DNA of 64,000 bases. Origin: Bacteroidaceae bacterium (GTDB lineage: Bacteria > Bacteroidota > Bacteroidia > Bacteroidales > Bacteroidaceae). Positions 1 through 9,330 of this stretch are shown here, piece by piece. The notes under the pieces were generated by a model. It was not told where the DNA came from. It saw nothing but the letters and a program-made list of their open reading frames with translations, and searched no databases. Every line of letters starts with the position of its first letter. Position 1 is the first letter of the stretch. The stretch lies in contig JAFYPU010000006.1 in NCBI GenBank assembly GCA_017547385.1, positions 142,896-206,895 on the forward strand, in the 5' to 3' direction. A program made the translations under genes and the position numbers.

Positions 1-23
1 TTGATACAAGACTATAAAAACAT

Positions 24-1946
24 TTATTTTGTAAGGATTTTCAGAGTTTTTGTCGAATTTCTAGTTTGTAAGCTTGCAACGTAGACACCTGCGGTCAATT
101 GGGGGAGATGTATGATGTTTGTTCCTTTCTTTGTGGATGCTTGGTAGACAATGCGTCCGTCCATATTGGTCAGTGTCAGCGTGCCGTTTTCGCTTGTTTG
201 GTGGTATTTGATGGAATGATAATCTTCTGTAGCAAGAACTTCGAACACATCGTCGTTGAACTCAGATGAGATTCCGGTGATTGTGAGTGGGGTCTGGGCT
301 GCGTTTACCACATAGCCAGTGTTTTGGTCTATAAGCATGGCAACGATACGTGCATTGTTCGGATTTTGAATATTGCTTACGTTAAAGCTATATTCGAAGT
401 TGTAAGTTTCACCGGCTTTTATTTGTTTCGGTACAGAATTGGGGATTCCTTTGCGATGCCCGGCGATACTTAATGCTACGTCATTGAAAGTGAATGGAGT
501 GATTTTGTAAGGTTGGTTCTCGAAACCATCAAGGTTGTACTCAGTGAGTCCGGTCAGATAATTGGTCTGATAGAACTCACTGCTTTGCATGTTGTCTTCC
601 ACCACAACGAATGCCAATTGGTAAGAAGCATTGGCGATGTTGATAGCAAAGCGGGTCTGAGAATTTACCGTTACTGTTTGTTTTTCGAAAGAGGCCGTGA
701 GCGAAACGTCGGCTATGGTTTTTTCTGCTTGCTCCTTGAGGAAGAAAGTTTCAAATCCTCCGTGCATCATTGAATAGTCGACTATGCCATTTTCTTCAAT
801 CTTTATCATAGGATCCACCTCGTATCTACGATTTATCCATCCGCTTGGATAACCGGAGAAAAGCATTTCTCGGGCATATCCCTCTACTTCCAAAATGTCG
901 TCCCAGTGTACGGCAATTCCAATAAAGGTGTCGGGATATTTTTCTTTCATTCGTTCCATGGCCACAATGCCCAACGGACACCATCCGCACCACATGCCGG
1001 TTCCTTCCTCAATGACGGTGCGTCGCTGCGGCTCGAACAAGAATCCCACAACGTATGCTTTGAGTGTGTCGGGTCTTTCGCCTTCAATCCCTGTCCAGAG
1101 TTTGTAATTAAGGGTGTCTCCCGGGTTGATGGGGAATGTTTCGTCAAATTCGAAAAGAAATTTTTCACCAGGCTGCAGACCGATTCCATTGTATTCGCGG
1201 CGGAGCTCTTTGCCTCCCACTTCACAGAAAGCAACGAAATTGTCAAGAACATCTGTGGTGTTCGAGCGCAGCCAACCGGAAATGCGAATGGGGGCTTCAC
1301 CGATAGCATGTGTGTCTAATCCGCTTATGATGTCAAAATTTCCGCGACTGCTAGATACGCAGATGTCATCAATGGCAAGAATTTCTTTGTTCGTGCTGCG
1401 ATTTACGAAAGCGACATACACATCTTGACCTACATATGCCCCGAGTGAAACTTGGTGTTCGCTCCAACTGTTTACGGTTTCTTCATTGATTGTTATTAAT
1501 GCAGAATCGCTGAAATTGTCGGGGTGGTTGCCGGTAGTGCTGACGCGAATTTCGTAAGTGTCGCCCACTTTGATGTTATTGCAAATCGACATGCCTCTCC
1601 ATGTGAGAAGAGCATCATCGGCATAAATGCGGATACGGCCGGTTATGAGCCAGTCGTTTGCAGCTTCGGTTGTGCTACCTGTAGTTGCTTTGTATTTAGA
1701 GGTGCTTGCTGCGTAGCGGTTCGTACTTCCGCTTTCTCGCAAGCAAACCCAAGCATAGCCTTGGTCAATTCCCTCTTGCACCATTGTGAAGTGGTGGGTT
1801 TGTCCATCAAGATCATAGGTGGAATAATCCGTTGGTATTCCATTACTAAAATCATTTTGATGCGAGTAAATCACATCACTTTGTGCGTACGCAGGAACGC
1901 CTATACCTAATATATATATAAGGAATAAACAGATGTTTTGTTTCAT
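24..1946 (-). CDS. T9SS-secreted protein with Omp28-type thioredoxin-like domain
   Basis: 640 aa exported protein. Residues 1-22 are a signal peptide ending at AYAQ. Residues about 25-200 resemble the choice-of-anchor J / cleaved-adhesin jelly-roll fold (NDFSNGIP, ANDWLITGRI, EILAIDDICV). From about residue 310 comes an Omp28-related thioredoxin-like region with the redox-type motif MWCGWCPLG. The last ~80 residues form a type A T9SS sorting domain (GVYVASLQTRNSTKTLKILTK in part). Family knowledge predicts export to the cell surface, with the C-terminal domain removed or lipid-anchored. It lies 77 bp downstream of another T9SS cargo gene on the same strand. The substrate is unknown; the WCGWC motif suggests a surface thiol function, which is inference. 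Confidence 0.8.
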   Translation of the reverse strand: MKQNICLFLIYILGIGVPAYAQSDVIYSHQNDFSNGIPTDYSTYDLDGQTHHFTMVQEGIDQGYAWVCLRESGSTNRYAASTSKYKATTGSTTEAANDWLITGRIRIYADDALLTWRGMSICNNIKVGDTYEIRVSTTGNHPDNFSDSALITINEETVNSWSEHQVSLGAYVGQDVYVAFVNRSTNKEILAIDDICVSSSRGNFDIISGLDTHAIGEAPIRISGWLRSNTTDVLDNFVAFCEVGGKELRREYNGIGLQPGEKFLFEFDETFPINPGDTLNYKLWTGIEGERPDTLKAYVVGFLFEPQRRTVIEEGTGMWCGWCPLGIVAMERMKEKYPDTFIGIAVHWDDILEVEGYAREMLFSGYPSGWINRRYEVDPMIKIEENGIVDYSMMHGGFETFFLKEQAEKTIADVSLTASFEKQTVTVNSQTRFAINIANASYQLAFVVVEDNMQSSEFYQTNYLTGLTEYNLDGFENQPYKITPFTFNDVALSIAGHRKGIPNSVPKQIKAGETYNFEYSFNVSNIQNPNNARIVAMLIDQNTGYVVNAAQTPLTITGISSEFNDDVFEVLATEDYHSIKYHQTSENGTLTLTNMDGRIVYQASTKKGTNIIHLPQLTAGVYVASLQTRNSTKTLKILTK

Positions 1947-1989
1947 GGGAGGAACAGAGGAAGGTTCTGACGTTTTTGAGAGAATAAGA

Positions 1990-2015
1990 CAGAGGTGGGA
2001 AGAAGCCCACCTCTG
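1990..2015 (-). terminator. Hairpin after the Asp-box gene
   Basis: 10-bp perfect stem (1990-1999 with 2006-2015) and a 6-nt loop just past the stop at 2024. Only a weak T-run follows on the minus strand, so termination may be partial and the next T9SS gene may be co-transcribed. Confidence 0.5.
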
Positions 2016-2023
2016 ATATTTAA

Positions 2024-3340
2024 TTATTGTTTGGAAATTTTTCCGCTGATTGTTTGTCCGTTAACTTTGGCTCTATAAATGTATGTGCCGGGATTCAGGT
2101 GGTCTACGTTGATGCTGTTTCCTGATGAAAGCACTGACACCGGACGGCCACTCAAATCGTAAATAGCAGCTTGCTCTGCTTGATTAGAGAAATTCAAAGA
2201 AGAACCATTGAATGTGGCTGAATTGTTGCCCATTCCCAAGTTTTTAATTCCGGTAACCTTCGGGAGATCAGCTTTGGCCAATCTGTAGAGGCCGCTATTG
2301 CTTGTGGTCGCAAAGGGAGGCTCATAAGCTGCGAGGTAAACATATTCTTCGTCCGCACGGATGAACATCGGTGTGAAATAGGTGCCGCTGGAGTAAGGGA
2401 TACCATTGCTCAGTGTGCTCCAGTTTTCGCCGCCGTCGTTTGTGTAGTAAAGACCGCTTTGTTGCATGCCCACAAAAAGATCGTTGCCAGATGCGTAAAT
2501 GGCGCGGATGTTATTGTCGTCTGTACCTTCAGGACGCTCAATTGCACTCCAGACCCCATTTTCGTCTAAGGTTTCAATGAAGGGCACTTCAGTGGAATAG
2601 TTCATAACACTACGTCCTGTGCAGAGTTTTCCTTGGTAGATTGTGTACACCGCCATAAAGTTGGAGTCGCTGCGGATGGTCTCCCAAGAGTTTGTTTCAG
2701 GCAAGTAGCGGAAAACAAAATAAACACCGAAAGCATAGAGTTCGCCATTGTAAGATGCAAGACTATAGATGTTTTCCACCGGACGCTTGCCTAATTTGGG
2801 GTCTTCTTCGCCATAGGAGAGTGCATTTATATCTGTTTGTTTCCATGTTTCTCCATTGTCCTCGGAATAGATAATGCCACCGCCGGCGAAGTCTCCCAAG
2901 AAGAGTTTTCCGTCGTGCATAGTGAGGGCGTAAGCCACGGAATAGTCAGCTTCTTCTCCTAAAGCGTCTTCCACTGCACGTTTGTAGCTGAGCAACTCCC
3001 AAGTTTTTCCGCCATCATTAGAACGTGCAACGCGGCATGCGTTGCCGGCTGCAAATATATATTCGTCGTTTTCGTAGAAGATGTTATATGCATAGTCCAC
3101 GACGTCGGCTTTCTTCCATGTTTGGCCTTTGTCTTCTGAAAAATAAATGCCACCGGTAAAATCATATTGGTAGTCGGCCAAAATGAGGTTGCCGTTGCTG
3201 GCAATGTGGAAGGCGTTGGTTGCAGGCAACTTGTAGATTTGTTCCCAAGCAACTTCTTGCGCAAAGATGTTTGTGCTAAGCATGATGCTCAAAAGTAACA
3301 TAATGCTTTTGATGGTTTTTGAGTAATTTCTTTTTGTCAT
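2024..3340 (-). CDS. T9SS-secreted Asp-box (BNR/YCF48-like) beta-propeller protein
   Basis: 438 aa. Signal peptide residues 1-28 (ends IFAQ). At least four Asp-box motifs of the S/T-x-D-x-G-x-T/N-W type are visible: SEDKGQTW (~68), SNDGGKTW (~106), SEDNGETW (~157) and TNDGGENW (~300). These are typical of sialidase/BNR and YCF48-like propellers. The end (GTYIYRAKVNGQTISGKISK) is a type A T9SS sorting domain. No sialidase arginine triad or FRIP motif is recognisable, so a glycosidase call is not supported. It is probably a surface beta-propeller that binds protein or glycan. A TATATTTG -7 box lies 30 bp upstream of the start. Confidence 0.8.
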   Translation of the reverse strand: MTKRNYSKTIKSIMLLLSIMLSTNIFAQEVAWEQIYKLPATNAFHIASNGNLILADYQYDFTGGIYFSEDKGQTWKKADVVDYAYNIFYENDEYIFAAGNACRVARSNDGGKTWELLSYKRAVEDALGEEADYSVAYALTMHDGKLFLGDFAGGGIIYSEDNGETWKQTDINALSYGEEDPKLGKRPVENIYSLASYNGELYAFGVYFVFRYLPETNSWETIRSDSNFMAVYTIYQGKLCTGRSVMNYSTEVPFIETLDENGVWSAIERPEGTDDNNIRAIYASGNDLFVGMQQSGLYYTNDGGENWSTLSNGIPYSSGTYFTPMFIRADEEYVYLAAYEPPFATTSNSGLYRLAKADLPKVTGIKNLGMGNNSATFNGSSLNFSNQAEQAAIYDLSGRPVSVLSSGNSINVDHLNPGTYIYRAKVNGQTISGKISKQ

Positions 3341-3369
3341 GATATTTATAGTTTAGGAATTATTTCGCG

Positions 3370-3377
3370 CAAATATA
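3370..3377 (-). promoter_or_regulatory. -7 promoter box (TATATTTG)
   Basis: Matches the Bacteroidetes TAnnTTTG -7 consensus, 30 bp upstream of the Asp-box gene start. No clear -33 box. Confidence 0.5.
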
Positions 3378-3428
3378 TACATAAAATGTGTAAAAGTGTG
3401 GACAAAGTAAAAAAATGTGTATAAAACG

Positions 3429-3464
3429 ACGAAAGGGATACGCACAATGGCGTATCCCTTTCGT
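3429..3464 (-). terminator. Terminator of pckA
   Basis: 15-bp perfect stem (3429-3443 with 3450-3464), 6-nt loop, followed on the minus strand by CGTTTTAT. It sits 34 bp past the pckA stop. Confidence 0.8.
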
Positions 3465-3497
3465 GATTTCTATCTTTTTGATAGTTTGTTCGAGCTA

Positions 3498-5105
3498 TTA
3501 GAGCTTCGGACCGGCAGCTACGAGAGCCTGACCGGCTTCGTTACCGGTGAACTTAGCGAAGTTCTTGATGAAGCGACCGGCGAGGTCCTTAGCCTTTTCT
3601 TCCCACTTGCAAGCGCACTCGTAAGTGTCGCGGGGGTCGAGGATGTTAGGATCAACGTTGGGCAATTCTGTGGGAACTACGAAGTTGAAGTAAGGAATAG
3701 TCTTGGTAGGAGCAGTGTTGATGCTGCCGTCGAGGATAGCGTCGATGATACCGCGAGTATCCTTGATAGAGATACGCTTGCCGCTACCGTTCCAACCAGT
3801 GTTCACGAGGTAAGCCTTAGCACCTACTGCGTTCATCTTCTTAACGAGTTCTTCTGCGTACTTAGTGGGGTGCAAGCTCAAGAAGGCTGCGCCGAAGCAA
3901 GCAGAGAATGTAGGAGTGGGCTCGGTGATGCCGCGCTCAGTACCTGCCAACTTAGCGGTGAAGCCAGAGAGGAAGTAGTATTGAGCTTGTTGGTCGTCGA
4001 GGATAGATACGGGAGGCAATACACCGAAAGCATCAGCAGAGAGGAAAATTACCTGGTGAGCGTGAGGACCCTTAGATACGGGTTTCACGATGTTGTTGAT
4101 GTGTTCGATGGGGTAAGAAACACGAGTGTTCTCAGTAACGCTCTTGTCTGCGAAGTCAATCTTGCCGTCAGCAGCAACAGTTACGTTCTCGAGGAGAGCG
4201 TTGCGGCGGATAGCGTTGTAGATGTCGGGTTCGCTTTCCTTGTCGAGGTTGATAACCTTAGCGTAGCAACCGCCTTCGTAGTTGAAAACACCTTCTTCGT
4301 CCCAACCATGTTCGTCGTCACCGATGAGGAGACGCTTGGGGTCAGTAGAAAGAGTGGTCTTACCAGTACCGGAGAGACCGAAGAAGATTGCAGTGTCAGT
4401 GCCTTCCATGTTGGTGTTGGCAGAGCAGTGCATAGAAGCGATGCCCTTCAAGGGATTCAGGTAGTTCATGATTGAGAACATACCCTTCTTCATCTCACCG
4501 CCGTACCAAGTGTTCAGAATTACCTGTTCGTTGGTCTTGAGGTTGAAGACAGTGGCAGTTTCAGAGTTGAGGCCGAGTTCTTTGTAGTTGTCAACCTTGG
4601 TCTTAGAAGCGTTGTAGCATACGAAGTCGGGTTCGCCATAAGCTGCGAGTTCTTCTTCAGTGGGGCGGATGAACATGTTCTTTACGAAGTGTGCCTGCCA
4701 AGCTACTTCCATGATGAAGCGAACTTTCAGACGAGTAGCGGGGTTAGCACCGCAGAAAGTATCCATCACGAAGAGACGCTTGCCGCTGAGCTGCTTAACA
4801 GCCTTAGCCTTGAGGTCGGCCCAAGCTTCTTCAGAAACGGGCTTGTTGTCGTTCTTATATTCTTCAGAAGTCCACCAAACGGTGTCTTTGCTTGCTTCGT
4901 TCATAACGAAGAACTTGTCCTTGGGCGAACGGCCGGTGTAGATACCGGTCATTACGTTCACGGTGTCGAGTTCAGTTACCTGACCCACTTCGAAGCCTTC
5001 GAGGCCGGCCTTGGTTTCTTCTTCGAAGAGCACTTCGTAAGAAGGGTTGTGCAGCACTTCAACAGCTCCGGTGATACCGTACTTGCTTAAATCTAATGTT
5101 GCCAT
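3498..5105 (-). CDS. pckA: Phosphoenolpyruvate carboxykinase (ATP)
   Basis: Interconverts oxaloacetate + ATP and PEP + CO2 + ADP in the cytosol. In Bacteroidales it commonly runs in the CO2-fixing direction during succinate fermentation. 535 aa, normal for the ATP-type family. The kinase-1a P-loop [11 protein letters not shown] is at about 241-251, followed by IGDDEHGW. The N-terminal part carries RSPKDKFFV. The frame stays open upstream to 5288, but [10 protein letters not shown] at 5105 is the expected family start, and the extension overlaps the promoter at 5177-5205. Monocistronic: own promoter and a strong terminator. Confidence 0.97.
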   Translation of the reverse strand: MATLDLSKYGITGAVEVLHNPSYEVLFEEETKAGLEGFEVGQVTELDTVNVMTGIYTGRSPKDKFFVMNEASKDTVWWTSEEYKNDNKPVSEEAWADLKAKAVKQLSGKRLFVMDTFCGANPATRLKVRFIMEVAWQAHFVKNMFIRPTEEELAAYGEPDFVCYNASKTKVDNYKELGLNSETATVFNLKTNEQVILNTWYGGEMKKGMFSIMNYLNPLKGIASMHCSANTNMEGTDTAIFFGLSGTGKTTLSTDPKRLLIGDDEHGWDEEGVFNYEGGCYAKVINLDKESEPDIYNAIRRNALLENVTVAADGKIDFADKSVTENTRVSYPIEHINNIVKPVSKGPHAHQVIFLSADAFGVLPPVSILDDQQAQYYFLSGFTAKLAGTERGITEPTPTFSACFGAAFLSLHPTKYAEELVKKMNAVGAKAYLVNTGWNGSGKRISIKDTRGIIDAILDGSINTAPTKTIPYFNFVVPTELPNVDPNILDPRDTYECACKWEEKAKDLAGRFIKNFAKFTGNEAGQALVAAGPKL

Positions 5106-5176
5106 AATTGTTTGAGGTATTAAAAAATTAGGAATTGCTTTGAATGTGTATGACCCCATCTCGCATGAAGTCGTAG

Positions 5177-5205
5177 CAAATTTACGAAAAACTTTTTTCC
5201 GCAAA
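5177..5205 (-). promoter_or_regulatory. pckA promoter (-33 TTTG / -7 TAAATTTG)
   Basis: On the minus strand TTTG (5202-5205) is separated by 17 nt from TAAATTTG (5177-5184). This leaves a leader of roughly 65 nt before the pckA ATG. Confidence 0.6.
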
Positions 5206-5417
5206 AAAAAATGCACATTTAATTGCTTGACTTTTGTGCTTTTTTGGGGAAAATCAAGTCGGGAAAGTTGTATTTGCAAAATATGCATAGCAAAATATAT
5301 GTGGGCTTATCGCAAATGCAGGGGTGTTTCAGAGTGATACACATGGGGGCAGAAGATTTGTCTCATGCGTCTTGGTGATGGTTGGGCAGGCTTGAAAATT
5401 CCGATGGGCTTTTCCCG

Positions 5418-5485
5418 AAAATCTGCAGTGCTTGCAGAATTTTTTGCAGTGCTTGCAGAAATTTCTAAACGCCTTGCAGATTTTT
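5418..5485 (+). repeat. Modular 21-nt-period intergenic element, copy 1 (P-P-Q)
   Basis: Three 15-nt cores joined by A/T hexamers. P = CTGCAGTGCTTGCAG, Q = CTAAACGCCTTGCAG; a prime means reverse complement. Order here is P, P (first base changed), Q, bounded by AAAATCTGCA and TGCAGATTTTT. The box AAAGTGTCAG follows 26 nt later (5512-5521). The copy lies in the divergent pckA/upp intergenic region (5106-5585), which otherwise holds only the two promoters. Confidence 0.85.
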
Positions 5486-5528
5486 GCCTGTTCGGAAGGC
5501 AGATTTCGTGTAAAGTGTCAGGAGGTCC

Positions 5529-5559
5529 TTGGCGGATTGGCGAGATTGCTATACTTTTG
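5529..5559 (+). promoter_or_regulatory. upp promoter (TTGG / TACTTTTG)
   Basis: -7 box TACTTTTG at 5552-5559 with a weak -33 TTGG at 5529-5532, spacing 19 nt. About 20 nt of leader precedes the upp ATG. Confidence 0.6.
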
Positions 5560-5585
5560 TTGAGAAACCAAGAAATCAAAGAACA

Positions 5586-6251
5586 ATGAAGGTAATCAAT
5601 CTTGGAGCCACTCATTCGGTGGTGAATGCTTATATGGCTCAGCTGCGCGATGTTGAATTGCAGAAAAACCGAACGCTCTTTCGCAACAATCTGAAACGCA
5701 TTGGCCATGCCATGGCTTACGAACTGAGTCGCACGTTGGCTTATTCGGACAAAGAGGTACGTACTCCCTTAGGGGTGAAGGTGGTGCCCACTTACGATGA
5801 CCGCGTTGTGGTGGGAACGGTGTTGCGAGCCGGACTGGCTTTTCACGAAGGTTTTTTGGATATTTTTGACGGGGCAGACAGTGCTTTTGTTTCGGCCTAT
5901 CGTGATGAGGGAAGCCGTGAGGAGTTGCAAATCTACATCGACTATCTCGCCACACCGAAGTTGGATGGTTGCACATTCTTGTTGGTGGACCCGATGCTGG
6001 CCACAGGTGGCAGCATGGAGCTTGCTTATAAGGCATTCGTGCGAGCCGGTGTTCCGGCCCGACTGCACATATGCTCGGTCATTGCTTCTCGCGAGGGCAT
6101 CGAGCGTTTGCAGAGGGTGTTCCCTTCAGACGAGGTTACGCTCTGGGTGGCCGGTGTTGATGACGAACTGAATGAAGCAGCCTACATCGTGCCCGGATTG
6201 GGTGATGCGGGCGATTTGTGTTTCGGACCGAAGCTTTCGGGTGTTTTTTAA
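5586..6251 (+). CDS. upp: Uracil phosphoribosyltransferase
   Basis: Salvages uracil with PRPP to give UMP in the cytosol. 221 aa. The PRPP-binding loop is LVDPMLATGGSM, and the C-terminus has the PGLGDAGDLCFG-type uracil-binding segment of UPRTases. The frame is open from 5529, but MKVINLG at 5586 gives normal family length and the promoter -7 box lies inside the longer version, so 5586 is chosen. Single-gene unit closed by a strong terminator. Confidence 0.95.
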   Translation: MKVINLGATHSVVNAYMAQLRDVELQKNRTLFRNNLKRIGHAMAYELSRTLAYSDKEVRTPLGVKVVPTYDDRVVVGTVLRAGLAFHEGFLDIFDGADSAFVSAYRDEGSREELQIYIDYLATPKLDGCTFLLVDPMLATGGSMELAYKAFVRAGVPARLHICSVIASREGIERLQRVFPSDEVTLWVAGVDDELNEAAYIVPGLGDAGDLCFGPKLSGVF

Positions 6252-6329
6252 GGCCGGGGTCGGTAGCCGTCTGGCGATGTAATGAAACCGGGATGGCTTT
6301 GCATCGTCAGTGCCGTTGAAAGAAAAAAA

Positions 6330-6377
6330 CGGGGACAACTGCTTGAAAACTCAAGTGGTTGTCCCCGAACTTTTTTT
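6330..6377. terminator. Bidirectional terminator between upp and the minus-strand lipoprotein gene
   Basis: 15-bp stem with two G-U pairs (6330-6344 with 6353-6367), 8-nt loop. It has T7 on the plus side (6371-6377) and a T-run on the minus side (6323-6329 read in reverse), so it serves both convergent genes. Confidence 0.85.
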
Positions 6378-6401
6378 GAGAGCGGTGGAAATCGTTTGTG
6401 A

Positions 6402-7400
6402 TTACTTCAGCAAATCCGAAACCCTCTGTTCCAAATTTTTCGGTGCAATGTCGCGTGCCACGATGCGTCCCTCGGCATTGAGTAACAGGATGCCCGGAAT
6501 GTGTCGAACGCCGAGCAGACTGACAAGGGGGGAGGAAAAGGCGCGACCGTCGCAGATGGTGGGAACGCTCTGCAGCGTGTCGGTTTGCAGTCGCTTGTCG
6601 ATGAGTCTGCGGTCGGTGTCGAGCGAAATGATAAGCATTCCCAACTTGTCTTTATGGGCGTTGCGCAAACGGCGAAGCGTCTGAAAAAGATAAGGTGTGT
6701 CGTTGCTCCATCCGGCGCAGAAGAGGATGATGGCCGGCTTGCCTTTCAACTCGTGGGCCATCACTTCTCTTCCATCGATGGTGGCAGCCTTGAAATCGGG
6801 CAGTGGCTTTCCGACGGTGTTTACCAACATTCCGCGATAATAACTGTCGAGGCGGGAAACTTCCGCATTGTCGGGCTGGGCTTTACGGATAGCGTCCAGC
6901 AATCCGAGAGCACTTTCTTCAAAATGTTCGGGCTTGAGGAAGTGCTCTTTCAGTACGGCAACGGCGGCTTGCGTACCGGCATTGTCGCGAATGAATTGGG
7001 CGGCTGCCATCTGTATGTCCGATACAGATTTTTTGAGATTATGCAATCGGAAATCGGTGAGCAGTTCGTTTTCCTCTGTACCGGTGATTTCGGTGGCCGA
7101 AAGGTGTCCGGCATTTCCTTTCACCTTGATTTCTTCTCCCGGCTCGGCGATGATGGGTAGCTCCGAAAAGTTGGGAAAAAGCAATGTCAGTGTGGTGGAT
7201 TTGGCCAAAGGTCTTTCATATTCGAAATCGCCGTTCTCGATTTTCAGTGTGTCGAGACCGGGAAATACACCTTCCGGGCTGTAAATGTAGCACTCGGCTT
7301 GTTTGATGCTCTTAAAGCTTCCGGTGATACGGATACGGTCATCGGCCACTCCGCACGAGGCGAGCAGCAAGGTGAACAATAGGAACGGAATTTTCTGCAT
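6402..7400 (-). CDS. Lipoprotein with DUF4369-like N-terminus and degenerate thioredoxin fold
   Basis: 332 aa from MQKIPFLLFTLLLASCG, a lipoprotein signal with lipobox LASC. The frame opens further up at 7433, but that extension lies inside a terminator hairpin. The first ~110 residues resemble the beta-sandwich domain found N-terminal to TlpA-like proteins in Bacteroidetes (FEYERPLAKSTTLTLLFPNF). The C-terminal ~140 residues are an AhpC/TlpA-type thioredoxin fold (VGKPLPDFKA, KPAIILFCAGWSND, LGVRHIPGILLLNAEGRIV). Where TlpA has WCxxC, this protein has FCAGWSND, so the redox pair is missing. Envelope-located; a binding or structural role is more likely than a reductase role. Confidence 0.75.
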   Translation of the reverse strand: MQKIPFLLFTLLLASCGVADDRIRITGSFKSIKQAECYIYSPEGVFPGLDTLKIENGDFEYERPLAKSTTLTLLFPNFSELPIIAEPGEEIKVKGNAGHLSATEITGTEENELLTDFRLHNLKKSVSDIQMAAAQFIRDNAGTQAAVAVLKEHFLKPEHFEESALGLLDAIRKAQPDNAEVSRLDSYYRGMLVNTVGKPLPDFKAATIDGREVMAHELKGKPAIILFCAGWSNDTPYLFQTLRRLRNAHKDKLGMLIISLDTDRRLIDKRLQTDTLQSVPTICDGRAFSSPLVSLLGVRHIPGILLLNAEGRIVARDIAPKNLEQRVSDLLK

Positions 7401-7417
7401 GCGATTGAGAAAAGCAA

Positions 7418-7456
7418 AAGTCCCAAGGCACACAGTCGAGGCGTGTCTTGGGACTT
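7418..7456 (-). terminator. Terminator of the OmpA/TPR lipoprotein gene
   Basis: 14-bp stem (7418-7431 with 7443-7456, one G-U), followed on the minus strand by TTTTGCTTTTC. It lies between the stop at 7491 and the next start at 7400. Confidence 0.75.
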
Positions 7457-7490
7457 CTGTGTTATGCGTTCGCGGAAATGAAATCCGCTA

Positions 7491-9185
7491 TTACTTAATC
7501 AGTTCAAGGAAAGCTGAATTGTTGAAAAGCGACAAGAACTCAAGGTCCTTGGCAGCACGCTCCTTGTACGAGGGATCCAACTTGATGGCTGTGCCGAGGT
7601 GGCTGAGAGCTTCGGCAGCCTTGTTGGTGCGAGCGGCAACGATGGCTTTCAGATAGTTGGTGGTAGCATTTTCGCTGCTGAGACCGGCCAAAGTGGTGGC
7701 TGCTCCGGCATAATCCTTGTTGAGGATCTGTGCGAGCACAGTGCTGTTTGAAGCCTTGCCATTGAGTGCGCTGACAGCCTGAGCGTAGTTACCTTTTGCC
7801 ACTTGCAGGTTGCCGAGCAGCTCGCTGTAGTTGGGAGCGGTTGTGGCGCGAGCCAAAAGAGTTTCGGCTTCGTCAATCTTTCCTTCTGCCATAGCTACAA
7901 GTGCCTTGTTCGCAAACACTTCAGGTGCATTGGCATTGAGTGATGCTGCCTTGTCGAGGTAGGCTTTTGCAGCCTCCAGGTCGCTATCTGCGTATGCCAA
8001 TGCGGCCATGTTGTTGTAGGCGCGGAAATCATTGGGATACTGCTTGATGGCTGTGGCATAGATGTCTTCTTTGCCGGTAGAGGTGAGTGTGGCAGCGTAG
8101 AGCAACTCTTCGAGGCTCAACTGTGTGGGATCGTTTTTATACTGGCTTTGGATTTCAGCGTCTGTGCGACCCACGATGTTGTAGTGGATGGTGAGGCGGG
8201 CGCGGCGAAGCTCGGGCAGAATTTCGTCAGCGAGTTCGCTGAAAGCCACAGAAAGGTTGCGGATTTGTGCTTCGCGTTCTTCGGGATCGGGATACATTGA
8301 CAAAACGCGCAGAATGGCATCCTTGTCTTGGATGTTGGATGCGGCAACGAGTTCTTGGAAACCTTCCCAGTCCTCAGCTGTGTAGCGAGTGTTGATGTCG
8401 GCGTTCAGACCGATTTCCTTCAACTGACCGCGCACGTAAGTGGCTGAGCTGCGTTCGCGAGCTGCGGCGAGACGGCTGTTAAGGTCGGTGGCACCATCGG
8501 GTGAAGCGTAGGCAGAAATTTCGATGTCGCCCATCTGAAGTCCTTTCTGGTCTTCCTTGATTTCGCGGAGTGTGCGGATGAAATCCTGCACAGAAGTTGT
8601 CTTCAGCTCGCTGGTACGCACTTTTGCCTGTTGGATGAGGTAGCGAATTTGTGCGCTTTTTGTCTGTGCGATGATGTACTGGTATGCATCCGGAGCTACA
8701 GCGGTGTTGGCACCGGAGAGCGTTTTGCCGAGCAGGGCCGAAGTTGCCACTACGCCATCAGCGATTTTCACTTCGGGCACTTCCACTTGGCGTTTTCCCA
8801 CTTGGGCGGTGAAAGTCAGGAACAGTTCGCTCTGTTGCATCTCGGGGATGTAGGCGAATGTGTTACGCATGGTGTAGTTTCCACCCACCTTGTAGGCAAT
8901 TTCCTGATTGTTTCCCTGCACTTTTTCTCCCTGGAAAGTGGCAGATTGTCCCACTGCTTCGCCACCGGCATAGCGCAGAACGGGTGTTACAGTAACGATA
9001 GCTTTTTTCTTCATGTATTTTTCGGGAAAGCGACCGTTGATGGTAACGGGAACTTGCCCTGCCACAGCTTCCAGAGGGGAAGGAGTAACGGTGAAGTTGT
9101 CGGCCGAAAGTTCGCCGAGCTTGTTGCAGGAACTCAGTGCCACGGTGGCGGCGAGTGCTGCGGTAAGGAAAAATTTGCTGTTCAT
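7491..9185 (-). CDS. OmpA-like / TPR outer-envelope lipoprotein
   Basis: 564 aa. Signal with lipobox SSC (MNSKFFLTAALAATVALSSC). An N-terminal beta-rich domain (about 25-170) with NFTVTPSPLEAVAGQVPVT is followed by an OmpA-C-like peptidoglycan-binding region (GDIEISAYASPDGATDLNSR, LAAARERSSATYVRGQL, about 240-290). The C-terminal ~200 residues are TPR-like helices (RAYNNMAALAYADSDLEAAK, LDKAASLNANAPEVFANKAL). Likely a periplasm-facing outer-membrane lipoprotein bridging peptidoglycan and partner proteins; the partner is unknown. It has its own promoter and terminator. Confidence 0.8.
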   Translation of the reverse strand: MNSKFFLTAALAATVALSSCNKLGELSADNFTVTPSPLEAVAGQVPVTINGRFPEKYMKKKAIVTVTPVLRYAGGEAVGQSATFQGEKVQGNNQEIAYKVGGNYTMRNTFAYIPEMQQSELFLTFTAQVGKRQVEVPEVKIADGVVATSALLGKTLSGANTAVAPDAYQYIIAQTKSAQIRYLIQQAKVRTSELKTTSVQDFIRTLREIKEDQKGLQMGDIEISAYASPDGATDLNSRLAAARERSSATYVRGQLKEIGLNADINTRYTAEDWEGFQELVAASNIQDKDAILRVLSMYPDPEEREAQIRNLSVAFSELADEILPELRRARLTIHYNIVGRTDAEIQSQYKNDPTQLSLEELLYAATLTSTGKEDIYATAIKQYPNDFRAYNNMAALAYADSDLEAAKAYLDKAASLNANAPEVFANKALVAMAEGKIDEAETLLARATTAPNYSELLGNLQVAKGNYAQAVSALNGKASNSTVLAQILNKDYAGAATTLAGLSSENATTNYLKAIVAARTNKAAEALSHLGTAIKLDPSYKERAAKDLEFLSLFNNSAFLELIK

Positions 9186-9236
9186 TTGAATATGAATTGA
9201 AAGTTAATTTCTGTTTTTGTGCATTGTTTCTTTGGG

Positions 9237-9244
9237 CAAAGATA
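9237..9244 (-). promoter_or_regulatory. -7 promoter box (TATCTTTG)
   Basis: Perfect TAnnTTTG on the minus strand, about 50 bp upstream of the OmpA/TPR lipoprotein start. Confidence 0.6.
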
Positions 9245-9330
9245 ATGCGTATGTGGCTTTTTTTGTCGTTTGGATGGGCTTATTTAGTGCTTTTTTTTGA
9301 AAAAACGGGCGGCGTTTTAACATTTGTAGA

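Noticed and set aside
2024-3340. Sialidase call for the Asp-box protein
   Set aside because: Asp boxes alone are structural; the catalytic arginine triad, Tyr/Glu pair and FRIP motif were not found.
3417-4475. 352-aa plus-strand open frame
   Set aside because: Antisense to pckA and begins in its terminator; no homology seen.
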